Source: Primula veris
Lineage: Eukaryota > Streptophyta > Magnoliopsida > Ericales > Primulaceae
DNA length: 64,000 bases
Direction: 5' to 3'
Assembly: GCA_963682055.1 (NCBI GenBank)
Contig: OY821751.1
Coordinates: 9,982,001-10,046,000 of the forward strand
Shown here: positions 44,316 through 56,544 of the stretch, piece after piece
Layout of the letters: each line of letters begins with the position of its first letter
Numbering within the stretch: position 1 is the stretch's first letter
Program-made: the position numbers and the translations under genes
Notes under the pieces: generated by a model
The model's input: the letters and a program-made list of their open reading frames with translations, nothing else
Told to the model about the DNA's origin: nothing
The model's database searches: none

Positions 44316-45217
44316 ACTATGGAGTTAGAATTCATAATGTTGAATCTAGCTACTAAAAAGACAAATTGGCTGAAAAGTCTTGGAAGATATTTCCAAGTGA
44401 CCAAAATCTGTTCCCGCAATAAACGTGCACTGTTGCAGTCAGTCAGTTATTAAACGGGATGAGAATAATTTGTATAATGGAAAGTCTCGACAAAGTCATG
44501 ACATATTCGTCGGAGACACAAATCCATAAGAGAAATTGCTAGCAAAAATTGTGGTATCCATAGGCTTTGCAAGGTCTAAGTATAATAATTCGAATCCATA
44601 TACAAAATGCTTGACTCATGGTGGAGTCAGAGCATCATCGAGGGAAATGGGGGTTGAAGCCCAATAAATTGGAAACCTTCACATAAGCTACCCAACCTGT
44701 ACGGGAAACTCCAGTCTCAGGTTCAATGAAAAAACTGAACTGTGCAGGTGACCGAACAAAACACTCGAGAACATAAGTTCTCAGCCCATTTCTATGATGA
44801 AAGAGTGGACATGTACCATTTTAAGGGTGAGCATGAGACTATTAATGAATCAAGTATCTCGAATACCGAGTATGATGAGTCATGACACATTTGACTTGAA
44901 ATTACCTATAACGAGTGTGTATGGTCGATACTATATGATGATCTAGGGCTAAATCACTAGAGCACTCGGTTGAATTTGCCAAAACAGTTCGAGGCCAAAT
45001 ATGGACAACAACAAAAGGGCCTAATAAGTGGTGTAGAGAAGACATTGTACGGGTATCATTTTGGTATACAAAAAACGCTAAACGTTCAAAACATTATGCT
45101 ATCTAAGTCAAGTATATTCAAAAGATATTTCGCTATGGCAGGTTCAAGGCGTGTACTACATGTCCTTATGCAGTGAATTCTCATGCTTCTCTCGATTGCA
45201 TTTAGTTGAACATTGCA
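44316..45217 (+). pseudogene. pol: Angela-like Copia RNase H end and 3' untranslated region
   Basis: Plus-strand pieces: ELEFIMLNLATKK, NGKSRQ followed by RRRHKSIREIASKN, and YTKCLTHGGVRASSREMGVE, the last resembling the NADPLTKGLTRxxVxxTSxGMGL end of Angela/Ivana-type Copia pol. Heavily frameshifted. The rest up to the LTR is non-coding. Confidence 0.65.
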
Positions 45218-45773
45218 TGTTGGAAATTTGCATTCATGTCTGGGATGATTGGAAAAAAAAACTTTGTTTTTAATAGTTTTGAATGCAATTTATTTTTGTG
45301 AGTTTCAAAACTTATTACCCCATTAAGTGACTCTTTTATGAGTAGGAGTTACATATAGAGTGCTTTAAATATGATCATCATTTTTTCCTAAGATTTTTTT
45401 TTTCCATGAGAAATAATACACATGCACACATTCACATATGCATACATATAGAGAGAGAGTACCGCACCACCAACGACTCGACTGTGGCTTGGTGCCATTT
45501 ACGCCGAGTCACATGTGATAGACGTTGTACCTTAGGAACAAAATGCCCTATTTAGCCAGAAGCAGGAGTGGCAGGGAAAATATCGTTTTAGGAAAACTGT
45601 TTGCAGTTAGCTCGTCTCGGAGTTTAGTATATTTCGGTATAATTTACATTCTTTTATGTTAAAGCTTGTATTTGATATTTATATTATATTTGAGGATATT
45701 ATTTTTTGTTTATTTGTCCATTTCTTTTCCATAGAAATCATTGTGTTTATTTACAACATACCCAACAATTTCT
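45218..45773 (+). repeat. Angela-like Copia 3' LTR
   Basis: TGTTGGAAATTTGC...ATACCCAACA, 556 bp. TGTTGGAAAT is the usual Angela-type start. It directly abuts the left arm of palindrome 2; the 5' part of the element is gone or lies beyond the nested insertions. Confidence 0.7.
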
Positions 45774-45945
45774 TGTTCTTATTTAGTTAAACACAGTAAC
45801 ATACCGATTTTCTTATGTTTTATTAGGGACAATATAGTGGAATATGTGTTTTCTTTGAACAACGTGCTCGAGTAATAGTAATTACTCTGATAACTGGTAA
45901 CTAGTGAGGATTTTGCCATTGAATTTTAAGATAAGCTGATTTTGA

Positions 45946-46224
45946 GTGTATGGCATCCGAAATGATGTTTATTGCGGATTTATTTGGATCTGGTATTTCT
46001 ACAACACAATCAGAATCGACATTTTTATCAAAGAAGATATGGTCAAAATGGAACACCGTTCTTCATGTCATTTTGCTTTTAAAGCAGCAAAATTGATTTC
46101 GCCATCCACAACTATCATGGAGAGAAACACACTTATTTATGATTTAAATTTTTTTCGGATTCTAGTAGATTCCAAGATTCATCTTTCTGTTTGTTTTCAT
46201 CCATTTGGACTGGAACTAGAATAG
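45946..46224 (+). CDS. 92-codon open frame of unknown meaning
   Basis: The part FAFKAAKLISPSTTIMERN is echoed in the cassette copies near 17,185-17,235, 4,660-4,715 and 50,660-50,710, so the underlying sequence is retained in all copies. This may simply reflect shared ancestry. Not recognised as a protein family. Confidence 0.2.
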   Translation: MYGIRNDVYCGFIWIWYFYNTIRIDIFIKEDMVKMEHRSSCHFAFKAAKLISPSTTIMERNTLIYDLNFFRILVDSKIHLSVCFHPFGLELE

Positions 46225-46740
46225 TTTTGAGTAAGTGTTTACAGGGGTGAGCTTGTGCTTAGGTAGCGAAGCCAGAATTGAAGGATTTTCCTTTAGTTCC
46301 TATTGGCACGTATTTTTCAAAATTTGAGTAAAAAAAAGTAAATATATCATGGTGCATTCAGGTGTTTAATTCGCATAAATATAGAAAGATTTTTCACCCG
46401 AATCCCTTGATTTTGCTTCTTGATTATAAGAACTAATACTATAAGTAGTATGACTTTGCAATCAGAAACATTCTAAGCCTTACAGGCTAAAATGAATCAA
46501 ATAGCGGTTGGAAGACAATTTAATGACCAAATGCCGTTTTTGGGAGCAACAAATGACAATTATAACACCTACGTGGTTACTTGTGCAGGTCATACATACA
46601 CGAGCACTATATAAGACTACTGAAATAACTTCCAACCCTACTTTCCAATTTTTGAGAGATAGATTAGAATCCGGCCACCGTTTCCTTCTCCTTGATTTGA
46701 CTGCGCCGTAAGTGATTTCTTGGTTGATCTTTTGGCTAGG
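46225..46740 (+). promoter_or_regulatory. Promoter/5'UTR of the F-box gene (cassette copy 3)
   Basis: TATATAAG at 46,608-46,615, leader to about 46,708, then splice donor CGCCGTAAGTGATTTC at about 46,703-46,718. This copy still lies upstream of coding exons in the same orientation, so it shows what the other four cassettes once drove. Confidence 0.6.
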
Positions 46741-47382
46741 TTGTATATTAAATTGGCTGAATCATGTCAATTCAATATACTGGTAACATTGATTTTCTTG
46801 ATTAGAAAATTTTCTTTCTGTGAGGCAGAAGTAAAATCTAGAGATAGTGAGAATTACAATGTTTTATTGACAGAAATTCACTGTATAAGTACTTCAATCA
46901 AAACCGTTTAGAATATACATAACTGATCATATCATTCACTTAGAGATACAATTTACTTATATCTATGGTCTATCTGCCTTTTTAACTCTGTTCTTTTATG
47001 ATTATCTGCAAGCTCTATTAGTTGTGTATTTGTATGACAATAACATGGGTGTCTTATTTCCGCTTAACTCATTTTATTGGAATGTTTATTTGTCACAAGT
47101 ACAAGAGATTCGTATAATCGTGCTCTTTTATACGTAAGCTCCATGCTATATATCCTTTTAGATACATAACTAGTGATCCCAGAATCCATAAGATTTATGG
47201 CACATTGAAGCTTACTCATCCATAAATTCAAATGTAACGCGTATGAGTTTTATCTTTATCACAAAAGTTACATCCTATATGTACTAATTAAATAGCTTGC
47301 TTTTTCTTCCTGTCTGTAGATGTTTTACAAATGTAATGTGTAAGATTCAATACTTTTGTGATCTTTATGAATTTGTATGCAG

Positions 47383-48001
47383 ATTAAGCAAAAACGAATT
47401 TCAGGACAATGATATTGAATTTGAACTACGACGTTATGAAAACAATTATCACGCTTCTGGTTGTCGCGTCTGCTAGTGGGGTGACAGATCTAGCCAAGGC
47501 TCTAGCTGTGTAAGACTAAATTTGTTTGCAAAATTATAAATTTTCTTGAGGTAACATGATGATGGAATTCTTATTTTTCTTCAAGGGTGAGCAAATTCCT
47601 ATAGTTAGTTTGAACAATATTGGATTTTGTATTGGATTGTCGTTTTTAAAATTTAGTGTTTTAGCCCTAGTCCAATCTTTTGCACAATTGGTGGTACTCT
47701 TAAGGTTTATGGTTGTTTGGTTTCTCTTAACATCCAAATTTCGGACAATTATTTAGTGAATTGGATTGTTCTATATGTTTATCAAATTTGTTTTCTGAAA
47801 ACTAAGCTCTTTTGTTGATTGAAATTTTTATTGCAGTTGCAAAACGTTTGCCATATTTGGTGATGATAAAGATCTACTGAAGATGGCAAATTTCAAGGAT
47901 TTTTCTTTGCCGATTCGATTGAAAATTGTGAGCACATCAGGGGCTTGCTAGTTCGATGTGCTGAAGCTGGAAATACTGACGCTCAGTATATGCTGGCACA
48001 G
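47383..48001 (+). pseudogene. F-box protein fragment (At1g67623/At2g35280-like), left arm
   Basis: Two exons with consensus splice sites. Exon 1 is 47,383-47,509 (acceptor GCAG, donor GTAAGA) and exon 2 is 47,837-48,001 (acceptor TTGCAG, donor GTAATA). Spliced reading: MILNLNYDVMKTIITLLVVA, SASGVTDLAKALAVCKTFAI, FGDDKDLLKMANFKDF. The pattern VASxSxxDLxxAxxVCKxF matches the F-box end of this family, substrate adaptors of SCF ubiquitin ligases; the downstream LVRCAEAGNTDAQYMLAQ resembles its following repeat region. A frameshift after FKDF separates the two, and the probable original ATG at 47,394 is ACG here. A truncated pseudogene. Family assignment moderate. Confidence 0.6.
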
Positions 48002-48392
48002 GTAATAATAATAAGTGATATTATTGTTGGTTGAAAGCAGTACATACACTACTAATGGTCCAAGTTTTCGATCATAATGCATTTTTTTATAAGGTTTCTA
48101 CTTTTGAATCTTTTGGACAATATTGAACAAGTAAAAGCGCTTAAAGAAAGAACATGATAGGCAAAGAATCATAGAGGTAAAAGTGGCCAAAGTGTGTTCA
48201 TGCAAAAGTGAAAACCTAAGTCTAACATTAACATAAAAAGAAACCATATGGTTGAAAGCTTGGTTGAAGTTAAGAAATTCATTAAATCTTGGATGATGCT
48301 GCTTTTCTTTTTATTATACAATATGCATAGTTCCTTTTTACACAAATCTTTATCAAGTCCTTTTTCCAGAAATCTTCATCAAGATTTCTTTC

Positions 48393-48408
48393 CTTCATAA
48401 AGATTTAA
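48393..48408. other. Centre of palindrome 2
   Basis: Only about 16 bp separate the arms; the sequence around it is itself made of short AAATCTTTATCAAG inverted words. Confidence 0.75.
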
Positions 48409-48822
48409 AGAAATCTTGATAAAGATTTAAACACTTGATAAAGATTTCTGTAAAAAGGACTTGATAAATATTTCTGTAAAAAGGAATTATGCATTTTGTA
48501 TAATAAAAAGAAAAGCAGTATCATCCAAGCTTTAATGAATTTCTTTCCTTCAACCAAGCTTTCACCCATATGGTTTCTTTTGATGTTAATGTTATAGTTA
48601 AGTTCTCACTTTTGCATAAAAGACTTTGGCCACTTTTACCTCTCTGATTCTTTGCCTATCATTGTTCTTTCTTTACGCTCTTTTACTTGTTCAATATTGT
48701 CCAAAAGATTCGAAAGTAGAAACCTTATAGAAAATGCATTAGGATCGAAAACTCGGACCATTAGTAGTGTATGTACTGCTTTCAACCAACAATAATATCA
48801 CTTATTATTATTACATGTGCCA

Positions 48823-49433
48823 GCATCTACGGAGCGTCATTATTTCCAGCTTCAGCATATCGAACTAGAAAGCCCCTGATGTGCTCACAATTTTCAATCA
48901 AATTCGGAAAATCAAAATCCTTGAAATTTGCCATCTTCAGTAGATCTTTATCATCACCAAATATAGCAAACATTTTGCAACTGCAATAAAAATTTCAATC
49001 AACAAAAGAGCTTAGTTTTCAGAAAACAAATTTGATAAACATATAGAACGATCCAATTCACTAAATAATTGTCCTAAATTTGGATGTTAAGAGAAACCAA
49101 ACTACCATAAACCTTAAGAGTACCACCAATTGTGCAAAAGATTGGACCAGGGCAATTAAAACACTAAATTTTAAAAACAATAGTCCAATACAAAATCCAA
49201 TATTGTGAAAAGTAACTGTATGATTTTTGCTCACCCTTGAAGAAAAACATGAATTCCATCATCATGTTACCTCTAGAAAATTTATAATTTGCAAATAAAT
49301 TTAGTCTTATACAGCTAGAGCCTTGGCTACATCTGTCACCCCGCTAGCAGACGCGATAACCAGAAGCATGCTTGTTTTCAGACGTCATAGTTCAAATTCA
49401 ATATCATTGTCTTGAATTTCATTGTTGCTTAAT
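48823..49433 (-). pseudogene. F-box protein fragment, right arm
   Basis: Minus strand: exon 1 about 49,433-49,312, exon 2 about 48,981-48,823. The ATG at 49,422 is preserved here (MKFKTMILNLNYDV), but TGA follows. Then LLVIASASGVTDVAKALAVC, KMFAIFGDDKDLLKMANFKD, and unlike the left arm an open run NLIENCEHIRGFLVRYAEAG that repairs the frame, ending at a TAG. The exon 1 donor is GTATAAG rather than GTGTAAG, so the correct-phase GT is lost. The two arms carry complementary lesions. Confidence 0.6.
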
Positions 49434-50039
49434 CTGCATACAATTTCGTAAAGGTCACAAAAGTATTAAATCTTACACATTACATTTGTAAAACATCTAT
49501 AGACAAGAAGAAAAAGCAAGTTATTTAATTAGTACATATAGGATACAACTTTTGTGATAAAGATAAAACTCATACGCCTTACATTTTAATTTATGGATGA
49601 GTAAGCTTAAATGTGCCATAAATCTTATATATTCTGGGATCACTAGTTGTGTATCTAAAAGGATATAGCAGGGAGCTTATGAATAAAAGAGCACGATTAT
49701 ACGAATCTCTTGTACTTGTGACAAATAAACATTCCAATAAAATGATCTAAACCGAAATAAGACACCCATGTTATTGTCATACAAATACACAACTAATAGA
49801 GTTTTGCAGATAATCATAAAAGAACAGAGTTAAAAATGCAGATAGACCATACATATAAGTAAATTGTATCTCTAAGCGAATGATATGATCAGTTATGTAT
49901 ATTCTAAACGGTTTTGATTGAAGTACTTATACAGTGAATTTCTGTCAACAAAACATTGTAATTCTCACTATCTCTAGATTTTACTTCTGCCTCACAGAAG
50001 GAAAATTTTCAAATAAAGACAACCAATGTTACCAGTATA

Positions 50040-50700
50040 TTGAATTGACATGATTCAGCCAATTTAATGTACAACCTAGCCAAAAAATCAACCAAGAAAT
50101 CACTTACGGTGCAGTCAAATCAAGGAGAAGGAAACGGCGGCCGGATTCTAATCTATCTCTCAAAGATTGGAAAGTAGGGTTGGAAGTTATTTCAGTAGTC
50201 TTATATAGTGCTCGTGTATGTATGACGTGCACAAGTAACCGCGTAGGCATTATAATTGTCATTTGTTGCTCCCAAAAAAAGGCATTTAGTCATTAATTTG
50301 TATTCCAACCGCCATTTGATTCATATTAGTCATACTAGCTAGAGTATTAGTTCTTATAATCAAAAGGAAAAATCAAGGGACTCGGGTGAAAAATCTTTCT
50401 ATATTTATACGAATTAAACACCTGAATGCAACATGATATATTTACTTTTTTTTACTCAAATTTTGAAAAATACGTGCCAATAGGAACTAAAGGAAATTCC
50501 TTCAATTCTGGCTTCCCTACCTAAGCATAAGCTCACCCCTGTAAACACTTACTCAAAACTATTCTAGTTCCAGTCAAAATGGATGAAAACAAACAGGAAG
50601 AGGAATCTAGGAATCTGCTAGAATCCGAAAAAAATCTAAAATCATAAATAAGTGTGTCTCTCCATGATAGTTGTCGATGGTGAAATCAATTTCGCTGCTT
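50040..50700 (-). promoter_or_regulatory. Promoter/5'UTR cassette, copy 4
   Basis: TATATAAG on the minus strand at 50,200-50,207, followed by leader and an ACCGTAAGTGATTTC donor near 50,095-50,110. Mirror image of 46,225-46,740. Confidence 0.6.
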
Positions 50701-51024
50701 CAAAAGCAAAATGACATGAAGAACGGTGTTCCATGTTGCCCATATCTTCTTTGACAAAAATGTCGATTCTGATTGTGTTGTAAAAATACCAGATCCAAAT
50801 AAATACTCAATAAACATCATTTCGGATGCCATACACTCAAAATCAGCTTATCTTAAAATTCAATGGCAACATCCTCACTAGTTACCATTTATCAAAGTAA
50901 TTACCATTACTCTAGCACGTTGTTCAAAGAAAACACATATTCCACTATATTGTCCCTAACAAAACAAAAGTAAACACAAGAAAATCGGTATGTTACTGTG
51001 TTTAACTAAATAAGAACAAGAAAT

Positions 51025-52292
51025 TCCTAAAATGTTCTCCTTATTCGCAAACTACCACCAAAACACAACTTATGATTGCAACTAGAGGATTCACTAAAAG
51101 AGTTAATCGATATGAGGAAAAAATCGACTGAATTGCCTCCCGTTTATAACAAAATCTACGACTATATCAGTTGTTCTATTTTCCAATTCCATTAAATTGT
51201 AAAAATTCAATTCCATAGAATTCTACAACAGACTTTACTTTAATAGACTCATTAGCTTGACAGAGACTATTTTACTAGCTTGTTACAGTGACATACTAAC
51301 TTTTTATGATGTTTAACACATCCATTTGATAGGACCCTTCTGTTCAAAGTAATTACATAGAGAGCAGCAACACAAATATAATAGATTAAATGTAACAGCT
51401 ATATAAAAAAATAAGGGATTTTAACAACGACCGACTAGAAAATCAAATCGGAAATAAGAACATCATCCTTTTACCATACTTATCTACCAGGAACTCATTT
51501 TGGGAATCTTGAAAACCTTTCAGAAGTTAATAGTTTCAGTTTGTTAGATTGTTTGATCATTTATTCGTAAGCATGTTTCTAAAAAAAATTCTATATATGA
51601 AGCATATGCAATCCATAAACCTGAGAGTTCGGACTTGTCCTTTAAGAAACTAGAGAAAGTAATGACCAACTGATCAAATCAAATCAAATTGTAAAGCATC
51701 CTCTTTCAAATAACAACAAGCACAACTGCACAAGTTAGAAATAAGAAACAGAGCAAAAAAGGGATGACGAATATCATATAGTAATAGTATTAATAGTATA
51801 TACGTATGGACGAACGAGGAACCTAAAAGACTCGAACTGCAAGTTTAGAAAAAAAAATAACAAGAGACTATATAAACAGCCAACAATTGTGTTCATATAT
51901 CGAGGGGTAAGCAGATAGGTATGTTCCTGTATAAAACTACCTCTTCTAAGCAAGAGCTACATTTTATCAAAACATTTTCTTTTGTAGTAGTGGGCAAAAA
52001 TATTGATACTGGTGTGAACCTAAAACCAAAGACATACACCTGCTAAATATAGGAGAAACCGCAAAAATAATACTTTAACAATAATGAGGTAAGCAATAGT
52101 ATATCACATATAATTAATTAACGACGAGGTAATATAAGTAACTATACATTTTAGTTATACATTTCAAAAGACAATTTTTAGGTATATAATAAGTAGTAGT
52201 ACCTTTCAAAAGAAAGTACACATGATTTATTCCTTATTAAATTGAGGTCTCTCATGGTAAGAAAACTCCTTATAAACAAAATTTACTAAACC
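51025..52292. repeat. Duplicated flank without the solo LTR or hAT (empty-site copy)
   Basis: Inverse of 2,290-2,725 plus 3,654-3,900, then 1-1,470. At 51,336-51,340 CCTTC stands uninterrupted where the other two copies have the TCTTC-flanked solo LTR; near 52,195 it lacks the hAT element. Confidence 0.85.
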
Positions 52293-53928
52293 AAAGAGTT
52301 TCTGTATTGGAAGCATGTTTGAGAGAGCTTTTTGGTAAAAATAAATCGTACGGTCCTCTAGTTATAGTTATCACCAAATCTTTCTTTTTAAACAAGAAAA
52401 TAATATTTTCAACCCTTAATAGCGTGGTAAAAGTTTGTAAGGCAATGCTTGCTAAGCAGATGTCAGGTTCAGGAATTAATTTGGATTCAGTTCGTAACTT
52501 GTTGTCCTATATATTTACCCTAAGTTAATTCAGTAGCGAAATACGATATAAGGCATCTCATCAGCCCAAAATAAGATATATATAAAATGATGGCAATGCA
52601 TTATACATTCAACCAAACTAATGATACCTACATTTATACAATGATATGGCATGCAAAATATACAGCCGTACTCGAATTCAAGTTATGACGAGCTTTTCAG
52701 ACTTATCGTTTAGCAAATCTAGACTAGGAAAAGAATCATTAAAAGATCTTGTGATGTAACAACTTAGCTAGAACTGGGTAAACTTAAAAGGGCAAAAATC
52801 AATTCGATATCACAAAAATGAATTTTCTCCATGCTTGTTAACGCTAAAAACCATAAACCCCGTTCGACAAACAATGTCAAATAAACCCTCCATTAAAGTT
52901 ATAGGGAAATACAGTAATAGGAAGTCTGAACACATAAAGTAAGAATTCTATGTTAAAAATGAAACAGATTTTAATGACTTATATGATCTCATCTTAAAAT
53001 CTGTATACGCGTCTAACTGAGTACGTAATTCATTACTATATTGAAACGGAAACAAGTGTAGATAATTCACTACAAACATAACCAATATCTATGCTTCAAC
53101 CACTTTTAAATTAACTTTAAGTTGAAAACCTATATTGATGAATTTGATGATCTAAATCATGGATTCAACCATTGGGTTGGCCTGTTTGACTGCGATTTTA
53201 GAGTCTTATTTATATAAAATTTGAGCATATGTTGCATCTAAAAATCCTGCTGATATCAAATGGAAAAATAGCAGTTTAAAAACTTACAATAAAATTATCG
53301 TGCATGGAAGCAAGTCACCCCCATAACTCCAAATTTATGATTTATTTTTCAATTTTTATCTATTATTTCTACTGTTAAATATGATAATTTTGCAACCCAT
53401 TTAGATTTTCCTCAACATTAGTTTTTATTCAAATTGCACCCCTCATAAAGAGTAGGTTTTCTTAATTTCTTAACAATAATATATATATATATATATATAT
53501 TTAAAATTTCGCTGATAAAGACAAGGGAGAAAAAAAAATAAAGGGTAAAACCTTATAATTTGAAGAACCTAACCTGGAGATAAAAAGATGAGGCAAACCC
53601 TAACTCTATAATATGAAAAAGGTGACGCACAAATCCCACTGTATATATATACTAAGTAGATAACTAGTATGGGTGCAAAAAAATAAACAAATTTGGACAT
53701 AATATTTTTGCCTTAATTTTAAATTTTTGTAACTCTTTTCATACTTTTATAGATTTTGTAATATATTATATGAAAACTTCATAATATTTTGACATAATAT
53801 TGCTTTGAATAATTTTTTTTCAATTTCACTAATTAAATTATACTAGTATTTTTATGTATTCCAAATTAAATTGTGTGAGACTTTTATTTTAAAAATAAGG
53901 GCAAATTTTGGATAGTAATATTATCTAC
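52293..53928. other. No gene seen
   Basis: AT-rich. A 73-codon frame at 52,307-52,528 is not recognised. (TA)n at about 53,480-53,501. Confidence 0.45.
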
Positions 53929-53929
53929 A

Positions 53930-55350
53930 ACTTAATTAATGATCGGTTCATGAAACTGAAACTAATTAATTCTTAGTCAATTTTCCTGAACTAACCAATA
54001 AAAATGTAAAAAATAAGAAAATATGGAAAAATTCCAGAAAATAAAAATGGAAAAATGAAAAAATAAAATAAAAAAATCCAAAAAAACTTTAAAGAGGCAA
54101 AAACCCGAAAAAATACGAATAAAATTTTAAAAATCCCAAAAAAAAAAAACCAAAAAATATAAAATCAATAAAAATACAAAAATACAAAAAAAAATTGTCT
54201 GAGTCGTTGTAATTCATATTAAAAATAGTCTGAGTTATTTTAAAAATAATCTGAGTCATTTAAAGTCATTTTAAAAACAATCTTAGTCATTTTAACTCAT
54301 TTTAAAAACAATCTGAGTAATTTTAAGTTATTTTAAAAATAGTCCGAGTCATTTTAAGTAATTTTTAAAAAATTCCAAATTATTTTAAGTCATTTTAAAA
54401 ACAGTCTGAGTCATTTTAAGTTATTTAAAAAACAGCCTGAGTCGTTTTAAGTTATTTTAAAAATAGTCTGAATTATTTTAAAAATAGTCTGATTAATTTA
54501 AAAAATATTCTGAGTCATTTTCAGTCATTTAAAAAACAATCTGAGTCGTTTTGAGTAATTTTAAAAACAACCTAAGTCGTTTGAAGTCATTTAAAAAAAA
54601 GTCTAACTATTTTTAAAAATAGTCTGAGTTGTTTTAAGTAATTTTAAAAACAGTGTGAGTCGTTTAAGTTATTTTAAAAATAGTCTGAATAATTTTAAAA
54701 ATAATTTAAGTCGTTTTAAGTCATTTTAAAAATAGCCTGAGTCGTTTTAATTCGTTTTTAAAATAATATGAGTCATTTTACGTTATTTTAAAAGTAGTCT
54801 GAATAATTTTAAAAACAGAATGGGTCGCTTTAAATCATTTGAATACAAATGCAAGTTATTTTAAAAAATTTAATATTTTTTTGGAATTTCCAGCTTTTTC
54901 GAACTTTTTTTCATTTTTTTGTGATTTTGAATTTTTTTATTTTTTTTTGGTTTTTTCAATTTGTTTTTACCATTTTTCGGGTTTCCAAATTTTTTTAACG
55001 TTTTTTCATTGTTTTGTGATTTTTTATTTTTATTTTTAGGGGATTTTTTTATACCAATTTTCGGTTTTTTCGTGTTTCCAATTTTTTTTTTTTTTTTTTT
55101 TTTTTTTGATTTTGGTTTGTTGATCTTTCTTAGTTTTTTACCATTTTTTTGGGTTCCCAACTTTTTTTAAGGTTTTTTGGTATTTTCGCTTTTTTTTAGT
55201 TTTTTTTTTAGTTTTTGTGATATTTTTTCCATAATTTTCATCTTTTGAGGTTTCCCTATTTTTTCCATTTTATTTTTATTGGGTAATTAAGTGGGTGACA
55301 AATCCTTAATTAGTTTTATGAATAATTGATAAATTCTTAATTAAATTTTG
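53930..55350. mobile_element. Foldback-like structure with a minisatellite core
   Basis: A purine-rich left arm (53,930-54,190) and a pyrimidine-rich right arm (54,880-55,350) are imperfect inverted repeats: outer words CTACAACTTAATTAATGATC and, read inward from the right, CTACAAAATTTAATTAAGAA, then CCAATAAAAATG-like words in both. A 640-bp minisatellite sits between them. No transposase. Could be a foldback/MULE-type element or a chance product of low-complexity sequence. Confidence 0.5.
54190..54838. repeat. Minisatellite, unit about 30-32 bp, about 20 copies
   Basis: Unit of the form GTCTGAGTCATTTTAAGTCA followed by TTTTAAAAACA, diverged between copies. The unit is itself roughly two half-units (GAGTCATTTTAA / GTCATTTTAA). 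Confidence 0.9.
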
Positions 55351-56544
55351 TAGGGTGGCCATGATTAAATAGTTTTGTTGTCATGAATCAATGATTAATT
55401 AACCCTAAAAAGAATTGTTGGAGTGTACCAATATATAGATAATCATAATTGTAGATTTTTTTAAAAATATTTTTTAACAAATACAGTATTTTGGGTTAAA
55501 AAACAGGAGGGCACGAAAAAACATACAAAATAGGAAACATAGAATCCGGACTCCATTAATTTGGGTTTGCTTATCCAAGACAAGACTTACATTTCAAATA
55601 GTGTTACTTTTACTTTATCTGTTTGTTTCGTTCAAAATAACATTTTAAGGAAAATAATTTTCCTAAAGTGTTTTTCTTTGTTTTTTTAGTTCCCCTTTTT
55701 CCAAGTGTTAGACAGCGCTCGAAAAGAATTCGCATAATTTTTCTTAATGTTGTAACTAATCAAGGAAAATTTATTTTTTCATGTAATATTACAAAATTTA
55801 AATTACTTCTCCTTATTAGGTACTTACTTATAATGTGTTTTCCATCTTTTAGTTATTTGTTAACTTATACATTACATTTAACTTGTAAGCTAGAATCTAT
55901 TTTTTACTTAAAAAAATTATACATTTATATTTAATTTATAAGTTGCATACACATTAGTTTCACTATAAAAAAGATGTATAATAAGGGACACAAAAAATGA
56001 CCATTTTTTTTTTGAGGATCTTACTAGCAACATGTTTTGTGACATTATGTTCAATTTGTGATAGATTTGTGACAACTTTACAAATTAGTTACAACTTTAT
56101 TACAACTTTTGGCTCTCATAAATCAACATTATTTGTAGTGTTTAAGTTGTCGTATAAAATTATACCGAGTGTAATTTATAGTTTAACATATACTACACTT
56201 AATTATAATATTAATGTTAATTTGTACCTTATTTGTTAGGGAAAATATTTAATTTGAACATTGCACTAAGAGTTTTAACAATAAGTACACTCTAATTTGG
56301 AATTTTCAATTTAGGTAAGATATTAATAAAATCGGGCCAATATGGTCACTTCCGTATAAATTCACGTAAAAAGTTGACGTCATTCTAAATTTTACCATCT
56401 ATAGTCATGGGTAATTTTGTCCATTCACAAGTCAACCATGAATATTCCTAATAGTCACTCAACTTTGAAAACTTACCCAATTTTAGTCAATGAACTTGGA
56501 AACCTAACCAATTTTGGCACTCAACTTGAAAAAATCTAACTAAA
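55351..56544. other. No gene seen
   Basis: AT-rich. 56,450-56,545 has phrases such as AGTCACTCAACTTTGAAAAC and AGTCAATGAACTTGGAAACC, of a kind common at plant DNA-transposon or retroelement ends, but no full element was delimited. Confidence 0.4.

Larger units (their letters stand above)
45774..48392 (+). repeat. Palindrome 2, left arm
   Basis: Aligns throughout with the reverse complement of 48,409-51,024. Contains a promoter cassette and F-box exons. The outer end is cut by the Copia LTR. Confidence 0.9.
48409..51024 (-). repeat. Palindrome 2, right arm
   Basis: Inverted copy of 45,774-48,392, with small indels and substitutions throughout. Continues outward into a flank (51,025-52,292) that matches 1-4,105 inverted. 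Confidence 0.9.

Noticed and set aside
52307..52528. 73-codon frame as a gene
   Set aside because: Starts in a duplicated flank boundary, no recognisable motif, no conserved counterpart.
54839..55170. Open frames rich in Phe or Lys on either strand
   Set aside because: Produced by poly-T/poly-A low-complexity sequence of the foldback arm; no protein-like composition.
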